DNA from: Micromussa lordhowensis
Lineage: Eukaryota; Cnidaria; Anthozoa; Scleractinia; Lobophylliidae
Assembly (NCBI GenBank): GCA_964020085.1
Contig: OZ026606.1
Span: forward strand, 17,200,806 to 17,264,805
Direction of reading: 5' to 3'
Length of the DNA: 64,000 nucleotides
Shown here piece by piece: positions 40,401 through 51,379 of this stretch (within the stretch, counting starts at the first letter, position 1; each line of letters starts with the position of its first letter). The notes under the pieces were generated by a model. That model had not been told where the DNA came from and ran no database searches. It was given only the letters and a program-made list of their open reading frames with translations. Position numbers and translations under genes: made by a program.

Positions 40401-43400
40401 CATCATATCCACTGGGGGGGGGAGAAATGCTCCTGTTGTCTTCTGAGTGACTACCATGAACCAATTTAGCATAACTGAGATTTAACCTTACCTCTTACCA
40501 TAGGGGCGGGAAAGAGGGGGGCTGCAGCGCCCTAATTTCCAAAAACTGTTGGGGCAAAATGCTTATGAGTTTGCCAACAGTACTTGGGAGTTAACACTCC
40601 AAATGGTTCCAAGGCTTGTACATGTAGGCTACTTTTTCTTACATTTTTCTTGCCAAAACCAACTTAAAGTGAAATGATATGAGGGATCTAGGTATTCTGT
40701 TTTGGAAAAAAAAACAGATATTAGGCTTAAATGTGTATTGTGGAAATTCAGGATATGGGTATCATTTCCATTCCCATAGCACCCCGGAAAAAACGATCGA
40801 CCGCATTTGAATTTTGGGCTTGCTCACGTTTTGGTTTGTGTTTCGCTCCGGTCATGGCTATGGCTATGTACAAGTAAAGGTAAATGACGGCACAAATTTC
40901 CATAAATGTGTTAGGTGCACATTTGTGTCGACAGAAATCAAGCGCGAAATCAAAAATAGCAAAGCAAATGCGTTGTCACTATAGGCAATTTTATTTCAGA
41001 TAACTTACCAGAGTAATTTGATACATGTTATTTTCACTCAGAGAAATGGGATTCTTGAGAACAGAGACCTTCAACTGTTTCATTAATTATATATTTTTGT
41101 TACTTACATGTTTGTATTTACATAAGTCGAGAATAGCAAATTTACTGTGATGAATTTAAACGATTCCAACCAGCCCCGAGATTTGTACGACAGCGAGTTG
41201 CTAATTTTAGAACCGTGGGAACTGCAATTTTAACCCAGCAACTTTCAATATTTTTGCTTTATTTTCAGCATTACTGTACTCACTGAAATATTTGTTGTTT
41301 ACCAAATAAAGGTGGTTTGTGCTCTGCAAGAAAATAACTAATATATGCTTGAGGTGTATCAAATTAAAAGATGCTGTTTTAGACTAGGTTTACACTAGAG
41401 GAAATTGTTCCGGGACGTTTTAGTACCGGATTAGTTTTGCCATTTACACAAAAGTGGACGAATCCGACATAAAACCTTCCCGGTTTGGTCGTGTCTCCGG
41501 AGATTTTGAATCCGGAATCTAAAGTGGGAACTTTGAATACGAAAACTTTTGAATCCGGAAAGTTTAGTCGTGTAAACGATTTTTTCTCCAATCCGGGTAT
41601 TTTTCCGCCTGCGATCTTTTGAGTTTGCGGTAAATCCAAAATGGAGGATCTTGTGCTAACACTGCTTACGGTCTCCGGTTGCCTGATCTTGTTGCAGGTT
41701 CAGGCGATAAATTTTGTTATGTGTACCGCAGTATTTCTGAGGAAACGCAAATTATTATCGCAAGGAATTTTAACGTCAGCCATATTTCTTCACCGACGAC
41801 GTAGGTGGCAGGATCGAAGACCGAGACGGTTTTGGGTTAGGCCAGGTCGAACAAGTGCCTGGTGGGACAATATGTTGGATAATGTCACGGTAGCCAGCGA
41901 ATGGAAAGAAAATTTCAGAATGTCCCACTCTACCTTTATGGAACTTTGTGAAGATCTTAGACCCCTACTTGAGAGAAACTCGACTAGAATGAGGCGTCCC
42001 ATATCAGTTGATGTTCCCGGAGTTGTCATTGTGTGTAAACAGTCAGGAATCCGAATATCCTTTCAGTGTAAATGCCTACAAATCCGGATACTCTAAATTT
42101 GATGAATCCGGAAACATTAATGAATCCGGAACAATTTCCTCTAGTGTAAACCTAGTCTTATTGATTTAAATCGTTAGGGGTTATTTCCTCGATTTACAGT
42201 CAACGCTTACCAAAACACCATGAATAAAACTGAGCAGCGCTCATCAAAACAACAGCAAATGAATAAAACTAAGTTAAATCCACCTGTTACTCAACATCAA
42301 CTTCAGTGTATAAATTCTGCATTCAATACTGGTTAAATTATCATTGTTAAATCCACCTGAGAGAAAATCAACTAGAATGAGGCATCCCATATCAGTCATC
42401 AGAACAACACATCTGATGATCTGCGTGTTTACATCTTAAGATCACGTACGTTTACACATTTTTATATTCCATGAAAACTGACATTCGACCCGTCCAACAA
42501 GTATTTACAGTCTATTAAAGCATCCAACTTGATCATAAAAACAATAAGCCATGTTAACAGGGGTGAATTTCTCACCTGCTGGCCTCGTCATCTTTTTCCA
42601 AATCATTTTCCCTTCAGGTAAGCGGTCTCGGACACCACGGCCATCGAAGCTGTTGTCGTGGAGTGCGCCTCGATATCTAGTTCTGGTTCCTCCAGCCTTT
42701 TCTTTCGGTTGACCCCTAGCCGCAGTATGTCGAGGGAGATTTTCTCCCGTTTGACAAAAGGTCTTCCGTTTGAAACTGTAACACTGCTCACTTTGTACTC
42801 TGACCCTATCGCTCTAAAACTTCCTGGGTAGTACTCTGTTGAAACATCCCCGCCTCCGCTCAAAATATCATCAATAATCAGTGACCTCATATCCTTTTCA
42901 AATGATTTCCCACGATGGAAAGTTCTTCCGTACGCATTCATTTTGAAGCAAAGTTGTTCTGCCCGCAAAAAGAAACATGATATATCACGTGACCAATCTG
43001 GGCGCTCCAAATGGTCACGTGAGCGAACCCAATATTCAAATGCGATCGATCATTTTTTCCGGGGTGCTAACAGTTTAGTGATTTCAGTAGTAACTGTTTC
43101 TTTTATAAGTTTCTGATTTTATCTGATTGAGTAGGCTGTCTATGAAGGTTATAGAGTAGACAATTAATTTTTGGAAGTATAACAGTTTCATAAGACGTTT
43201 TTGTTTTTACTGCAATTTGACTGCATTTCCAACACTCACCCATTCGGCATTCAATAGTTTTTTTTTCAAGCAAGGAGGTCCCCCCCCCCCCCCTTCAAGT
43301 TTAAAGGTGCCTGTAACCCTATTCTTCTCACTCTGTAATAACTTGATATACAGTACATGTTGCAAGAAAATATATGTTGAGTCCATATCTACCTATGTGT

Positions 43401-44441
43401 ATTAAAACTGGAACAGCAACTGGAAACTTTTACAGACAGTATACTCAAAGCCTAGGGCATGGTTGTTCAAAGAGTGGATAATATTATCCAGTCATTTCAA
43501 ATCAATATCAGGCCCTGGTTGCTCAAAGTGGATAACGCTATCCGCCGGATAAATCACTATTCAGCGGATAAGTATTGACAAAACAAACCGCGCCATCCGC
43601 TGGATAGTGATTTATTCGTTGGATAGTGTTATCCGCCTTTCGAACAACTGGGGCCAGATGGATGATGTACATGTAGCTGCTTTTGTCAATGATTATCTGC
43701 TGCACATTGATTTATCTTGTGTATAACATTATGCAACTTATAACATGTACATATTTTTCAGATATTACATGAAGTATAGTCAAATTGGCAATGGTGTTAT
43801 CAGTTATGGGACATGTACACCTTGGGGAGAGGATGCTATGCCTCGTGGCCATACTGGATGGTATCCCTTTCACGGCTTGGTGAGATCAATATTTTGAAAC
43901 ACATTGTAGTGGATATCACAAAGAAAATTGCACCAAAAATTGTCTGTGCAAAGCTTCCTCAGGGCTCCATGAAACTTGTGTGATAAAGTTTTAAATTTGT
44001 CAGTTTGTCCCAGGTTCTAGGTTTGCTTTGGAACAGACAAAGCAAATGTGTGAATGCTAATAATAAATGAGCATGGAAAGACACAAATTCCTGGGTTTTT
44101 TTTTTCTTAAAGATTATGTAAGATTGCTCACTAGAGGTATGATTGAATTTATTTTAATAGGTTATATTTGTTTTTCCACTAAGGTAAGGGAAGTGCGCAT
44201 CTGGTCATGCCTGTTGTCCGAATCTGAGGTGCGTCAGAACATGCATGTCCAACGCATAGACCTGGTCCAGCAAAAAGCAGCTGGACTTGGCAAAAATGCT
44301 TTGATTGGCTACTGGCCCATGAACAGGCTAATGTCCGGTCCGTGGCCGTGGCAGGGATCTTTAGTGTCCTGTACATCACATTTGGAGGAACACAGAGAGA
44401 AAAGTGTGAATTTACGGATTGTATGTGCCAGTTTACCATGA
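36944..44441 (+). CDS. F-box and LamG/pentraxin-like domain protein, four exons
   Basis: Exons 36944-37473, 40114-40326, 43762-43879 and 44184-44441 join in phase to 1119 nt, 372 residues plus TGA. Start AACATGGCG is a good Kozak context. Residues about 8-50 are an F-box (LPEEIWLHTIGYL...LGCTCRRLYYL...LWRRRF), the Skp1-binding motif of SCF ubiquitin ligases. Residues about 130-330 look like a concanavalin-like LamG/pentraxin fold: VEIWVKLNKK, WQILHVGPDGCIRGSL, INDGQWHHIALT, CMFVDGRVV and VREVRIWSCLLSESEV. There is no signal peptide, so a cytosolic substrate receptor is likely; the substrate may be glycan or protein. Name and function beyond the domains are unknown. Introns hold SINEs, MITEs and a nested DNA transposon. 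Confidence 0.85.
37536..37964. mobile_element. MITE with GGCGCTTATTCGAGGG subrepeats
   Basis: GTATTTACTCGGGTAAGCG at the left is opposed by CGCTTATTCGAGTAAATGC at the right. The interior near both ends repeats GGCGCTTATTCGAGGGCGGC several times. In intron 1 of the F-box gene. Confidence 0.7.
38051..38282 (-). repeat. SINE copy, head missing
   Basis: Minus-strand body from AACACAAGACACTTTAC-type sequence to the GTAAAG-rich tail; contains GGTGTATAAATGGGTACCGG and the CTTCATGCTACAGAAACCGG core. The tRNA-like head is absent. Confidence 0.8.
39393..39700 (-). repeat. Full-length tRNA-derived SINE
   Basis: Minus strand: GAGGCGCGGTGGCCTCATGG with box A-like TGGTTAGAGC, box B GGGTTTGAGCCC, then GGCAAGACACTTTACTCTCA, GTGTATAAATAAATGGGTACC, GATGGACTAGCATCCCATCC and a GTAAAGGTAAAG-type tail. 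About 300 bp. This is the best copy of the family in the window and the reference for the others. Confidence 0.88.
40114..40326 (+). CDS. F-box/LamG gene exon 2
   Basis: Acceptor CAAACAG|GTGG, donor CACAG|GTTTGA; 71 codons. Encodes the WPHYHWQILHVG...INDGQWHHIAL core. An acceptor ten bases upstream (TCAG at 40101-40104) would give the same phase and nine-to-ten extra bases; not resolved. Confidence 0.82.
41382..42157 (+). mobile_element. PIF/Harbinger derivative with TTA duplication
   Basis: Ends GACTAGGTTTACACTAGAGG and CCTCTAGTGTAAACCTAGTC are perfect inverted repeats (about 30 bp), flanked by TTA on both sides (41379-41381, 42158-42160). A 3-bp TTA/TAA duplication and HARBI1-like coding sequence identify the superfamily. 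776 bp; internally deleted. Confidence 0.88.
41641..42096 (+). pseudogene. HARBI1-like transposase, N-terminal fragment
   Basis: MEDLVLTLLTVSGCL opens an ORF with RRPRRFWVRPGRTSAWWDNM and FRMSHSTFMELCEDLRPLL..., the conserved start of Harbinger nucleases. After RRPISVDV (about 42015) the sequence leaves the family pattern, running straight into terminal DNA. The DDE catalytic domain is deleted. Confidence 0.83.
42361..42400 (+). repeat. Stray piece of Harbinger coding sequence
   Basis: GAGAAAATCAACTAGAATGAGGC and CATCCCATATCAG repeat 41967-42007 of the neighbouring element with few changes, in the same orientation but outside its right end. Confidence 0.6.
42603..42941 (-). pseudogene. HTH-bearing transposase-like fragment
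   Basis: Minus-strand ATG at 42941 opens MNAYGRTFHRGKSFEKDMRS, then IIDDILSGGGDVSTEYYPG and SEYKVSSVTVSN. A helix-turn-helix of the type (R)..I...F..S..TVS.. is typical of paired-like N-termini of IS630/Tc1-like proteins. After VTVSN no known pattern continues; no DDE triad. Confidence 0.5.
43511..43655. mobile_element. MITE, GGCCC ends, GGATAA-rich
   Basis: GGCCCTGGTTGCTCAAAGTGGATAACGCTATCC on the left mirrors the right end GGATAGTGTTATCCGCCTTTCGAACAACTGGGGCC; interior repeats GGATAAATCACTAT. A weaker relative lies at 43458-43495. Confidence 0.75.
43762..43879 (+). CDS. F-box/LamG gene exon 3
   Basis: Acceptor TTTTTCAG|ATAT, donor CTTG|GTGAGA; 118 nt close the split Arg codon. Contains YYMKYSQIGNGVISYGTC and GHTGWYPFHGL. 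Confidence 0.82.
44184..44441 (+). CDS. F-box/LamG gene exon 4, with stop
   Basis: Acceptor CCACTAAG|GTAA, phase 0, 85 codons to TGA. Contains VREVRIWSCLLSESEVRQNM and LIGYWPMN, the typical LamG C-terminal strand and end; the last ~30 residues are unassigned. Confidence 0.82.
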   Translation, partial: VREVRIWSCLLSESEVRQNMHVQRIDLVQQKAAGLGKNALIGYWPMNRLMSGPWPWQGSLVSCTSHLEEHREKSVNLRIVCASLP

Positions 44442-44952
44442 CAAATCTCTCCGCCATTTGGATCTGCAAATTCTGTGGCAACTTTATGGGGTGTGTGTAT
44501 GCTGGTTGTCCTCAACTTGTGTCGGGGCACACAGGGCTTTGGCAATACAATCGAACCTCTGGGCACAGAGAGGTGGTCCTTGTTAGGAGGTTAAGAATAG
44601 ATCCCTAAACTGGGACGAAAATATATTATTATTATTATTGGTAGTGGTATTTTGTATGTTCATTTTTCGCTTCATCCGTTCTGTAACTTGTCATTAAATG
44701 ATATAAATTACACGTAAATTAAATTATATAGTAAGTCGGGTTCCCTCTCACCTTTTGATTGGTTCTTACTTACCAGTTTTACTTATTTGTTTGTTTCATT
44801 TCATTCTTTTTATCCATTTATAAATTATATTTTCAAAATATCGATGTGTAAGGCAAGGAAGCCCAGGGAAGCTAATAAGGCTTATGATCCATTGGATGAC
44901 ATTCTTTTTTTCTGTTTCTTTATTTTGTAAAACAAGTAGATTCCACGTTGAC
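44442..44952 (+). other. Downstream flank of the F-box gene, likely 3' UTR
   Basis: ATTAAA at about 44693 is the first plausible polyadenylation signal. A short ATT microsatellite lies at 44625-44639. No further coding signal. Confidence 0.35.
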
Positions 44953-45031
44953 GTCAAAACGTAGAAAGAACATCAGTGACACCACGAGCCGTTAGCCGAG
45001 TGTGTCAGTGATGTTCTTACCACGTTTTGAC
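44953..45031. repeat. Imperfect hairpin
   Basis: GTCAAAACGTAGAAAGAACATCAGTGACAC and its near complement GTGTCAGTGATGTTCTTACCACGTTTTGAC form ~30-bp arms. Confidence 0.75.
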
Positions 45032-45328
45032 GGCTTCTGTGATCTATTTTTGAACAGGCGCACGCCAGCAAGGAATCTTTAAAAAATAAAGTGAAATTTA
45101 ATATATTGGTGGAATTAAAAAATGACATTTAGAAGACAATCCTGTGTTGAAGAGTATCTTAGTCAGTTATCCTGTGGTATGTAATTTCAAGTTCTTTTCA
45201 TGTTTTGCGCTCGTGTCCCCTCCCGTGTTATTCTTATCCTAACCCTAAGTTTAAGATGAATCTTCTCAGTATTGCATTGCGCATTGCGTACACAACGTCA
45301 GAGAATTCCCACTGACAAGCTAAGCTCG

Positions 45329-45483
45329 CAGGCGCGGATCCAGGATTTTGTAATAATGTAATAGAATATTATTTTAATGTTTGAGGGATAAGAAGAAAAA
45401 AAAGAAAAAGAAAGAAGGGGGCTCAGAAAAAGGGGGGAGGGGGTGGAAATTCACCCATTTCACCTCCCCTGGATCCGCGCCTG
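45329..45483. mobile_element. MITE with perfect 5-bp GCTCG duplication
   Basis: Ends CAGGCGCGGATCCAGG / CCTGGATCCGCGCCTG are perfect inverted repeats; GCTCG flanks both sides (45324-45328, 45484-45488). The centre has a purine run. Confidence 0.8.
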
Positions 45484-45959
45484 GCTCGATAGCGAAATAA
45501 ATGCTCGTTTTCTCTTAAACAAGCATGGTGGCCTACATTTTTGGTGTACAGATTATCCTTTAAGTTAAAAAAAAAATAGGGAAAATATTGTTCGGAAGGA
45601 AAAATATATGGTTAAAAGAGTGCACAAAATCGATACCTAAGGATGCGAATTATGACCTCGAAAACAACGATTCGTGGAACAATGTGCGTCGATGTCGTTT
45701 AGAATTGGGTGAGTTTTCCTTAAATTATATACTAGGTATACCTATCGATAGAGTGCCAACGAGCAAATAATTTGTGCTATAATAAAGGGTTTATTAATAC
45801 AGCATAACGGATTTTTGGTTCTCTTCTGTTGCAAACATTACCGAGAGAAAAATTATTACACGTTTACCGGCCGGTAACGTTCGTCACGCAATCCCTGAAT
45901 ATATCGCTGCTCGGTCGAACTTTCAGTTCAATATGATGGGCAAAGTCAAAGTGAAAGTG

Positions 45960-46450
45960 AACACGCAAGTTTGATTGATGAACATGACTCGTTTAATTCT
46001 GTGGCAAAACAGATCCGATTTGTGTTTTGAACACTGGATTCGACTGTATGATAAACACGCTCGTTCAGTTCTGTTCGGAAACACTGCCGACTCAACCTTC
46101 AGTTCGATATGCTAGATTTCAACACTGGATTTGCTCTAGTGGTTCGACTGGTGAACACAATCTTTCCAAAAAAGCTGCCCGATGGAACTTTCAGTTCGAT
46201 ATAGGTAAACAGAGAAGGAATACACTGTTTCGATTCATGAACACGCTCGTTCAATTCTGTGGTGAACACGCTGGTTCGTTTTCGTGTCGATTTTGTGTCT
46301 TGGATTTGCTCTTGTCTGACAGTTTTCCTGAATATTCGAATTAGAAGAAGAGTTTTGTAAAGGGTACGCTCCCCAATTGAACTTTCATTTCGATAAAGTG
46401 AGAGAGGAAACACACTGGTTCGATATGTTCTGAGACTATGAAATTGTTCA
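45960..46450. repeat. Degenerate tandem repeat block
   Basis: Imperfect copies of a motif like TGAACACGCTCGTTCAGTTC and AACTTTCAGTTCGATAT recur with irregular 60-100 bp spacing. Very diverged; period not constant. Confidence 0.55.
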
Positions 46451-46677
46451 CAGTTGGATAAACACAACAGCAAAGAAAACAATGATATTCCACGAGACAA
46501 GTCTAGATGTAACGCGCCTCCTGATTGGCTAAAAACTACAATAGCTCGAATAGTTCCGTGCTTGCAATTGGCTCAAACTGAGCCATTGTTACATCTTACA
46601 CCTTACAGTTACACTTTTCAGAGCTCGATCGAGAATTTTTTCGCATACGCCATTCTTCGCGCGGCACTACATGTATC

Positions 46678-47331
46678 ATGTAGATCAAATGTCTTCTAAG
46701 ATAAATAAGAAGCTGGGTCTACTTAAACGTATTCGTTATTGTCTACCTTTGGATGCTAGATTGCTGTTTTTTAACAGCTATGTTCTGCCATTGTTTGACT
46801 ATGCAGATATCGTATGGGGGGATAGAGGCAATTCCACTTTAATGTTGCAACTTCAATCTTTGCATAATAAAGCTGCAAAAATAATTTTAGATTTGCCTAT
46901 CGGATCATCTGCAAGCGAGGCCCTGAGTAAATTGAAATGGAGAACTCTCGCAAGACGCAGGGCCGAGCATAGGGCAACTTTTATTTTCAAATGTTTAAAT
47001 AACTTATTTTCACATCGTTTCAATATAGAATTTAATAAAGATAAACATGATTATAATACAAGATGTAAGAACAATATCCGTAAGAGTGCATCTAGTAGAA
47101 ATTGGGGGCATTGGTCTTCTACAAATTTTGCCTCAAATGATTGGAATAAATTAGACCTTTCAATAAGACAAAGCCCATCATTAGCTAGTTTTAAAAGAGC
47201 GTTAGGAAATGTAAATAGCTTTTAGTCTAATTTTTATATATTCATATATTTTAATTTTTGAGGACTCTTTTGTAAATCACTTATCGGTGAAATTGATTAC
47301 CTCAATAAAGATTATTATTACTATTACTATT
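46678..47331 (+). pseudogene. LINE RT C-terminus and 3' tail, 5'-truncated
   Basis: Reads KINKKLGLLKRIRYCLP, FFNSYVLPLFDYADIVWGD, LHNKAAKIILDLP and NWGHWSSTNFASNDWNKLDL to the stop at 47225. This is the tail of a jockey/CR1-like non-LTR RT. The UTR ends in CCTCAATAAAG and an ATTATTACT-type microsatellite (47311-47331), as in such LINEs. It lacks the RT core. A target duplication was not found. Confidence 0.85.
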
Positions 47332-47343
47332 CTCTGCCGCCTC

Positions 47344-47371
47344 GCCAGCCGAGCGTCTTCGCTCGGCTGGC
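47344..47371. repeat. Perfect 11-bp stem hairpin
   Basis: GCCAGCCGAGC, loop GTCTTC, GCTCGGCTGGC. It lies just after the LINE tail; function unknown. Confidence 0.85.
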
Positions 47372-50300
47372 TCGTTGGCAATTACATAGTTCCTGGTGCC
47401 CGACACTTTCTACCTATCAAGATTTTTTTTTCAAGTACTGCTTTAATAACCTTTGCTTCCAGCTACTGCAAAATGTAACGTCAAGTGATGAAATAACTCG
47501 CGGGGTTAGTCATAATAGGCTTTTGGCCTGGGAAGCACTTCTGTAACAACCTGAGGAAACTCTCTTGCTACCGGGATCAGTACCGGAATCTGTTACAGGA
47601 AATTATCTTCAGAGACATCAACAGCACTCAGAACTTAGGTCCAACGATATCGTTTTAATCCAAGAACATGAACTTCACCAGAACGTAACCAGTACGGGAT
47701 ATTGGTTTCCGGCGTCCCACCACCGGGGGCGTAACCCAAGGACAATTTACAAAACACCTGTATTTATGCTAAACTCTAAACAAATGATCTAATATTTCGT
47801 TTAGTAATCCTAACTGCTATTGGCTGCCAGTGAGATTATTGTTGTCCTAGGCTATCCCATCATAGGCTAGCCAGTTATTCTGCTCGTAAATATTAACTAC
47901 TTACAACTTCAGCCGGGGAATTCTCACTACAAGACGTTACACGATAATACAGATGGACAGGTGGTTACCATGGTTATTGGACGTTTACTTAACCAACTAA
48001 CTGTTGGCTTTTTTTATGGTTACGAATATCGGCAAATTGTCCCCTCACAATTTCAAACGAGCATGGTGATCTACGCTTTGTATTGTATTTTTTTTTTAGA
48101 AATAGTGCTTGGTAGGGGACATTCAAGGAAAGTTTCAAAAAACTTGTTCGGTAACTTTAATTTCTGAAGACTCACCTTAAGTTGGTAGACTAGTCAGTAG
48201 TTTCTAACCAAATCAATAGTGGTCTCTTAGCACAGATACAATCATCTGGGGACTTTCAGTAAAGGCCACATCTTGTAGCGGTCTAGCTATCATAGCTGTT
48301 TAAGCCATCGAAAAACAATACTCCGAAGCATTGTCTACGAGATTTATCTTGTGACTATCCTGGAAAGGTTTTCCAAACATTCCCTTCCACGTCTAGCCGT
48401 AATCAAACAACATGGTCCAGTTGATGCAAGTCAGTAAAACGTTAAAGTGAATTGACGAACGCGAAGGCCTTTGCGCTAAAAAGCAAATTATTTCAACGCC
48501 TCGAATATTGGGAAAGTTTGTTCAGTGTGGTTGTTCTTTACAAAGCGATTGAAGAAAAGACATAAACAATGGAGCAGCTTGTGGCTGAAATGGAATAAAA
48601 GATTTCATGCACGCTGATCCAATCGAAAACAGGCTCTCTGGTCCCGGATGAGGCGAAGAAAAAGCGCCCCGTCCAGCCGCGGTCAGACCCTTTCACCCCA
48701 GAGATTTGCTTCCGGCCGGAGCCTGTTTACATGCTAAGATGCGCGTTTTTCAGGTATTTCTTCAGTCGAAGCTCTAAAACCATGGAAACAAGCAAGCGAT
48801 TCTCTGCTAAATTGCTCTTATTTGCGAATATATGCATGCATCTCTGGTGTTACCAGTTTGCACTTTGTAGCGCAACGCCTGTGGACCAAAGGCGCACGAG
48901 CGGAGCTTGGTAACCCATCGAGCTAAAAAAGTTTGGTTGTCACGTGATTGTCCGTACGGTGTCGTACCTACCACTAGAGCTCACTTGCACTGCGCGTGCA
49001 ATCTATGAGAAAATATCATTTTACCTTATCACTGTGGGGAACCGAAGTGACATAATCCATTTAATAAAAGGAATGAGAAAAACGTCATTCAATAGATATC
49101 TTCAATCAATCAATGCTATTTTTATTCATTTTACCAAAGGCAAGATAACTTGCCAGCATAGTATTAACTTTACACTAGTTTTAATCCCGTTGGTACGCCT
49201 CCAAATGAACGTGACGGGAATGATTTTCGGAAAGTTTGGATGAAAGCTCTAAAGGGGACCAGTCTTTGCTTTGTAATTGTGCCTTAAATTATTCATGGAA
49301 AGAACAAATCCTAAAACGAGAAAACGTTCCTCTCATACTTTATGGCTGCTTTATACCCTTGAATGTTCCGAGCTTGCCTTTAATTCATTTTTATTCGTTC
49401 TCTGGGAGGTATCTACTCTACAACGACAAAACGTTTTTTTTTTCATGGTTGATATCCGACAGAATGATCCTCTAACTGGGGGCATGTCAGATTAAAAAAT
49501 CATGAGCTGTGCCAAGCCATGAATGGAACGACAATCCCACTCTTCACTAAATGGGAGCTAGATCTCTGGGGTTTGAAGTTTATAGTCAGTTTTCTTTTTA
49601 TTGAACTTGCATTATGCAAGACCTAGGTTATTAGATGCTAGATAAGGAAGTGAAAACGTCTGTTAGTACAGAAAGTACTCAGTCAAAGAGTCAACAGACG
49701 ACGCACTGATGCTGCGGGTGTGAGGGATGGTAGAGACCTGTTTCATCTCCCTATACTACTTACATGATTTTACTGTGGTTTCAAAGCAGTTGTTGTCATG
49801 GGAATTTATGACTAACACGAGAATTGATGCAACTTTAAGAAACCGAAAGTGTTAAGCCCGGTGCTTATAAGGCGATAGAGTGTGGTCTAAGTATTTAGAA
49901 TACTGTATGTAACACTGGCTACTGAAAATATCACTGAGAATTTTCATTTGACTGATTCCAAGTGACACTTGCCTTTTACAGAACTATCAATTTACGAGAA
50001 AAAGTGTTATGCTAATTGTTGAGTAAATACTACGTTTTAGCTTGACGTACATAACAAACTTCATCTATGCTAACTAAATTAATGATAACTTAACTGATTA
50101 ATCAATAATTATTGTCATTAATCATACAAAAATAACAAGGCTTTTTCTATCGCAACGAAGACTTCATTTAGTGAACAAACAATAAGAAAATAAAAAAGCC
50201 TTTTTACTTCAAAAAGGTTTTTAAAAGCCTTCTTGCAAAATAACCTTATTTTTAACTCTTTTTACTTTAAATAGTTTATTACGTCTACTTGTTAGATGAT

Positions 50301-50452
50301 TAGAGTGGTTTTCAATTGATTGTCGTAAGGCAAAAAATTGAGCAATAACTCTGGCCAGTCAAAAAGTACACAGAAAATTCGGAGAACCAATCAAAACTCG
50401 AGGCACATGCATGCTGTGGACAGGACGCGCCGGAAAACGTGTGTAAGTGAGT
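47372..50452. other. Intergenic, no gene seen
   Basis: Searched both strands for splice-bounded conserved peptides and found none. Open frames here are short and unlike known families. AT-rich from 49600 to 50340. Confidence 0.4.
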
Positions 50453-50536
50453 CTAGCCTACATGTAGCCGTACCCACCCCCCGAGGAAAAACGCTTTTCT
50501 TTTGTCGGGGGGAGGGTGCGTCTACATGTTGGCTAG
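50453..50536. repeat. Hairpin, CTAGCC...ACATGTAG arms
   Basis: CTAGCCTACATGTAGCCGTACCCACCCCCCG pairs with CGGGGGGAGGGTGCGTCTACATGTTGGCTAG, around an AAAACGC/GCTTTTC centre. Confidence 0.75.
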
Positions 50537-50616
50537 AATGAGTCACGATTGGTTTTGGTTTTACTAGCCTCTGATTGGATGAGACAGTGATTAGAGTTTA
50601 TTCGGCCATTTGCTTA

Positions 50617-50930
50617 CCCGAGTGAGAGATTCTCATAAAAAAGGACAGGGTGTTCGTCGTACCTTTTAGGGGTTAAAAAAAGCAGTTTTGGTACCTCTAA
50701 GGGTGTTAAGCCTCAAAAGGTCCACGACTGGAGCTTCTGCGTTACCTTTTAGCCGGTACTGAGCCGAAACAAATATGGCATCATAAAATGTGTCATGTAA
50801 GAATTGCTAGCTCTCGGGGGAGAAAAAGTCTCAAGCCATGCCCACAAAACAGGATCTTGGTAACTCTAAGGGATTCATTTCCAAATTTTCGAGCACCCCT
50901 GTCCTTTTGATATGGGATTCCCCACCCGGG
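50617..50930. mobile_element. MITE, AAAGGACAGGG ends
   Basis: CCCGAGTGAGAGATTCTCATA..AAAGGACAGGGTGTTC opposes GAGCACCCCTGTCCTTTTGATATGGGATTCCCCACCCGGG read from the other end. No coding capacity. Confidence 0.65.
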
Positions 50931-51053
50931 TTTGCTTAGCGTCGTAATGTTGTGGCAAAGCAAACGCAAACTACTTTCGACACTTCAGCGAAAACCGCCC
51001 TAACCCGAGTTCAAACTACTTTTAAATATTATTGTCATAGAGTTAAGACTAGT

Positions 51054-51224
51054 CTCCTTCGCAGCCGTTATTAGGGTCGTCACGCAACGCTTCTCCACCG
51101 CCTCAGGAATATGTGAGGGATGTTGTGATTGGCTAATCCGCGGAAACAAATGGGGTTCGGGTTTAAGCAGCCGTTAGTGGGGGAGAAGCGTTGCGTGACG
51201 ACCCTAATAACGGCTGCGAAGGAG
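51054..51224. mobile_element. Foldback MITE with 43-bp perfect arms
   Basis: CTCCTTCGCAGCCGTTATTAGGG... to ...CGCAACGCTTCTCC (51054-51096) is exactly complementary to 51182-51224. CCGTTAGTGGG near the right arm is a further partial copy. Confidence 0.85.
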
Positions 51225-51379
51225 CCTAAGTGAAGACTGAACTGTTAACAAGACGTCTACTACATATTCATAACATTTATCGTCTTATGAGTATGATAAT
51301 TAATAATAATGTGTACTTAAATCATGAGATACTCCATTTGCTGTATGATCTGAGCAAAATTCATAATGTCTCTGTCAAG

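Larger units (their letters stand above)
40779..43067. mobile_element. TA-flanked DNA transposon, nested host of a Harbinger copy
   Basis: Inverted ends of about 50 bp with five mismatches: GCACCCCGGAAAAAACGATC (left) and, read from the right, GCACCCCGGAAAAAATGATC. Flanked by TA (40777-40778, 43068-43069). It contains an HTH-type ORF at its right side and is interrupted by the PIF/Harbinger derivative 41382-42157. TA duplication and HTH suggest Tc1/mariner/IS630-like. Located in intron 2 of the F-box gene. Confidence 0.75.

Noticed and set aside
44953..45031. Possible microRNA precursor hairpin
   Set aside because: Arms have repeat-like symmetry and the loop is long; MITE-like origin is simpler without small-RNA data.
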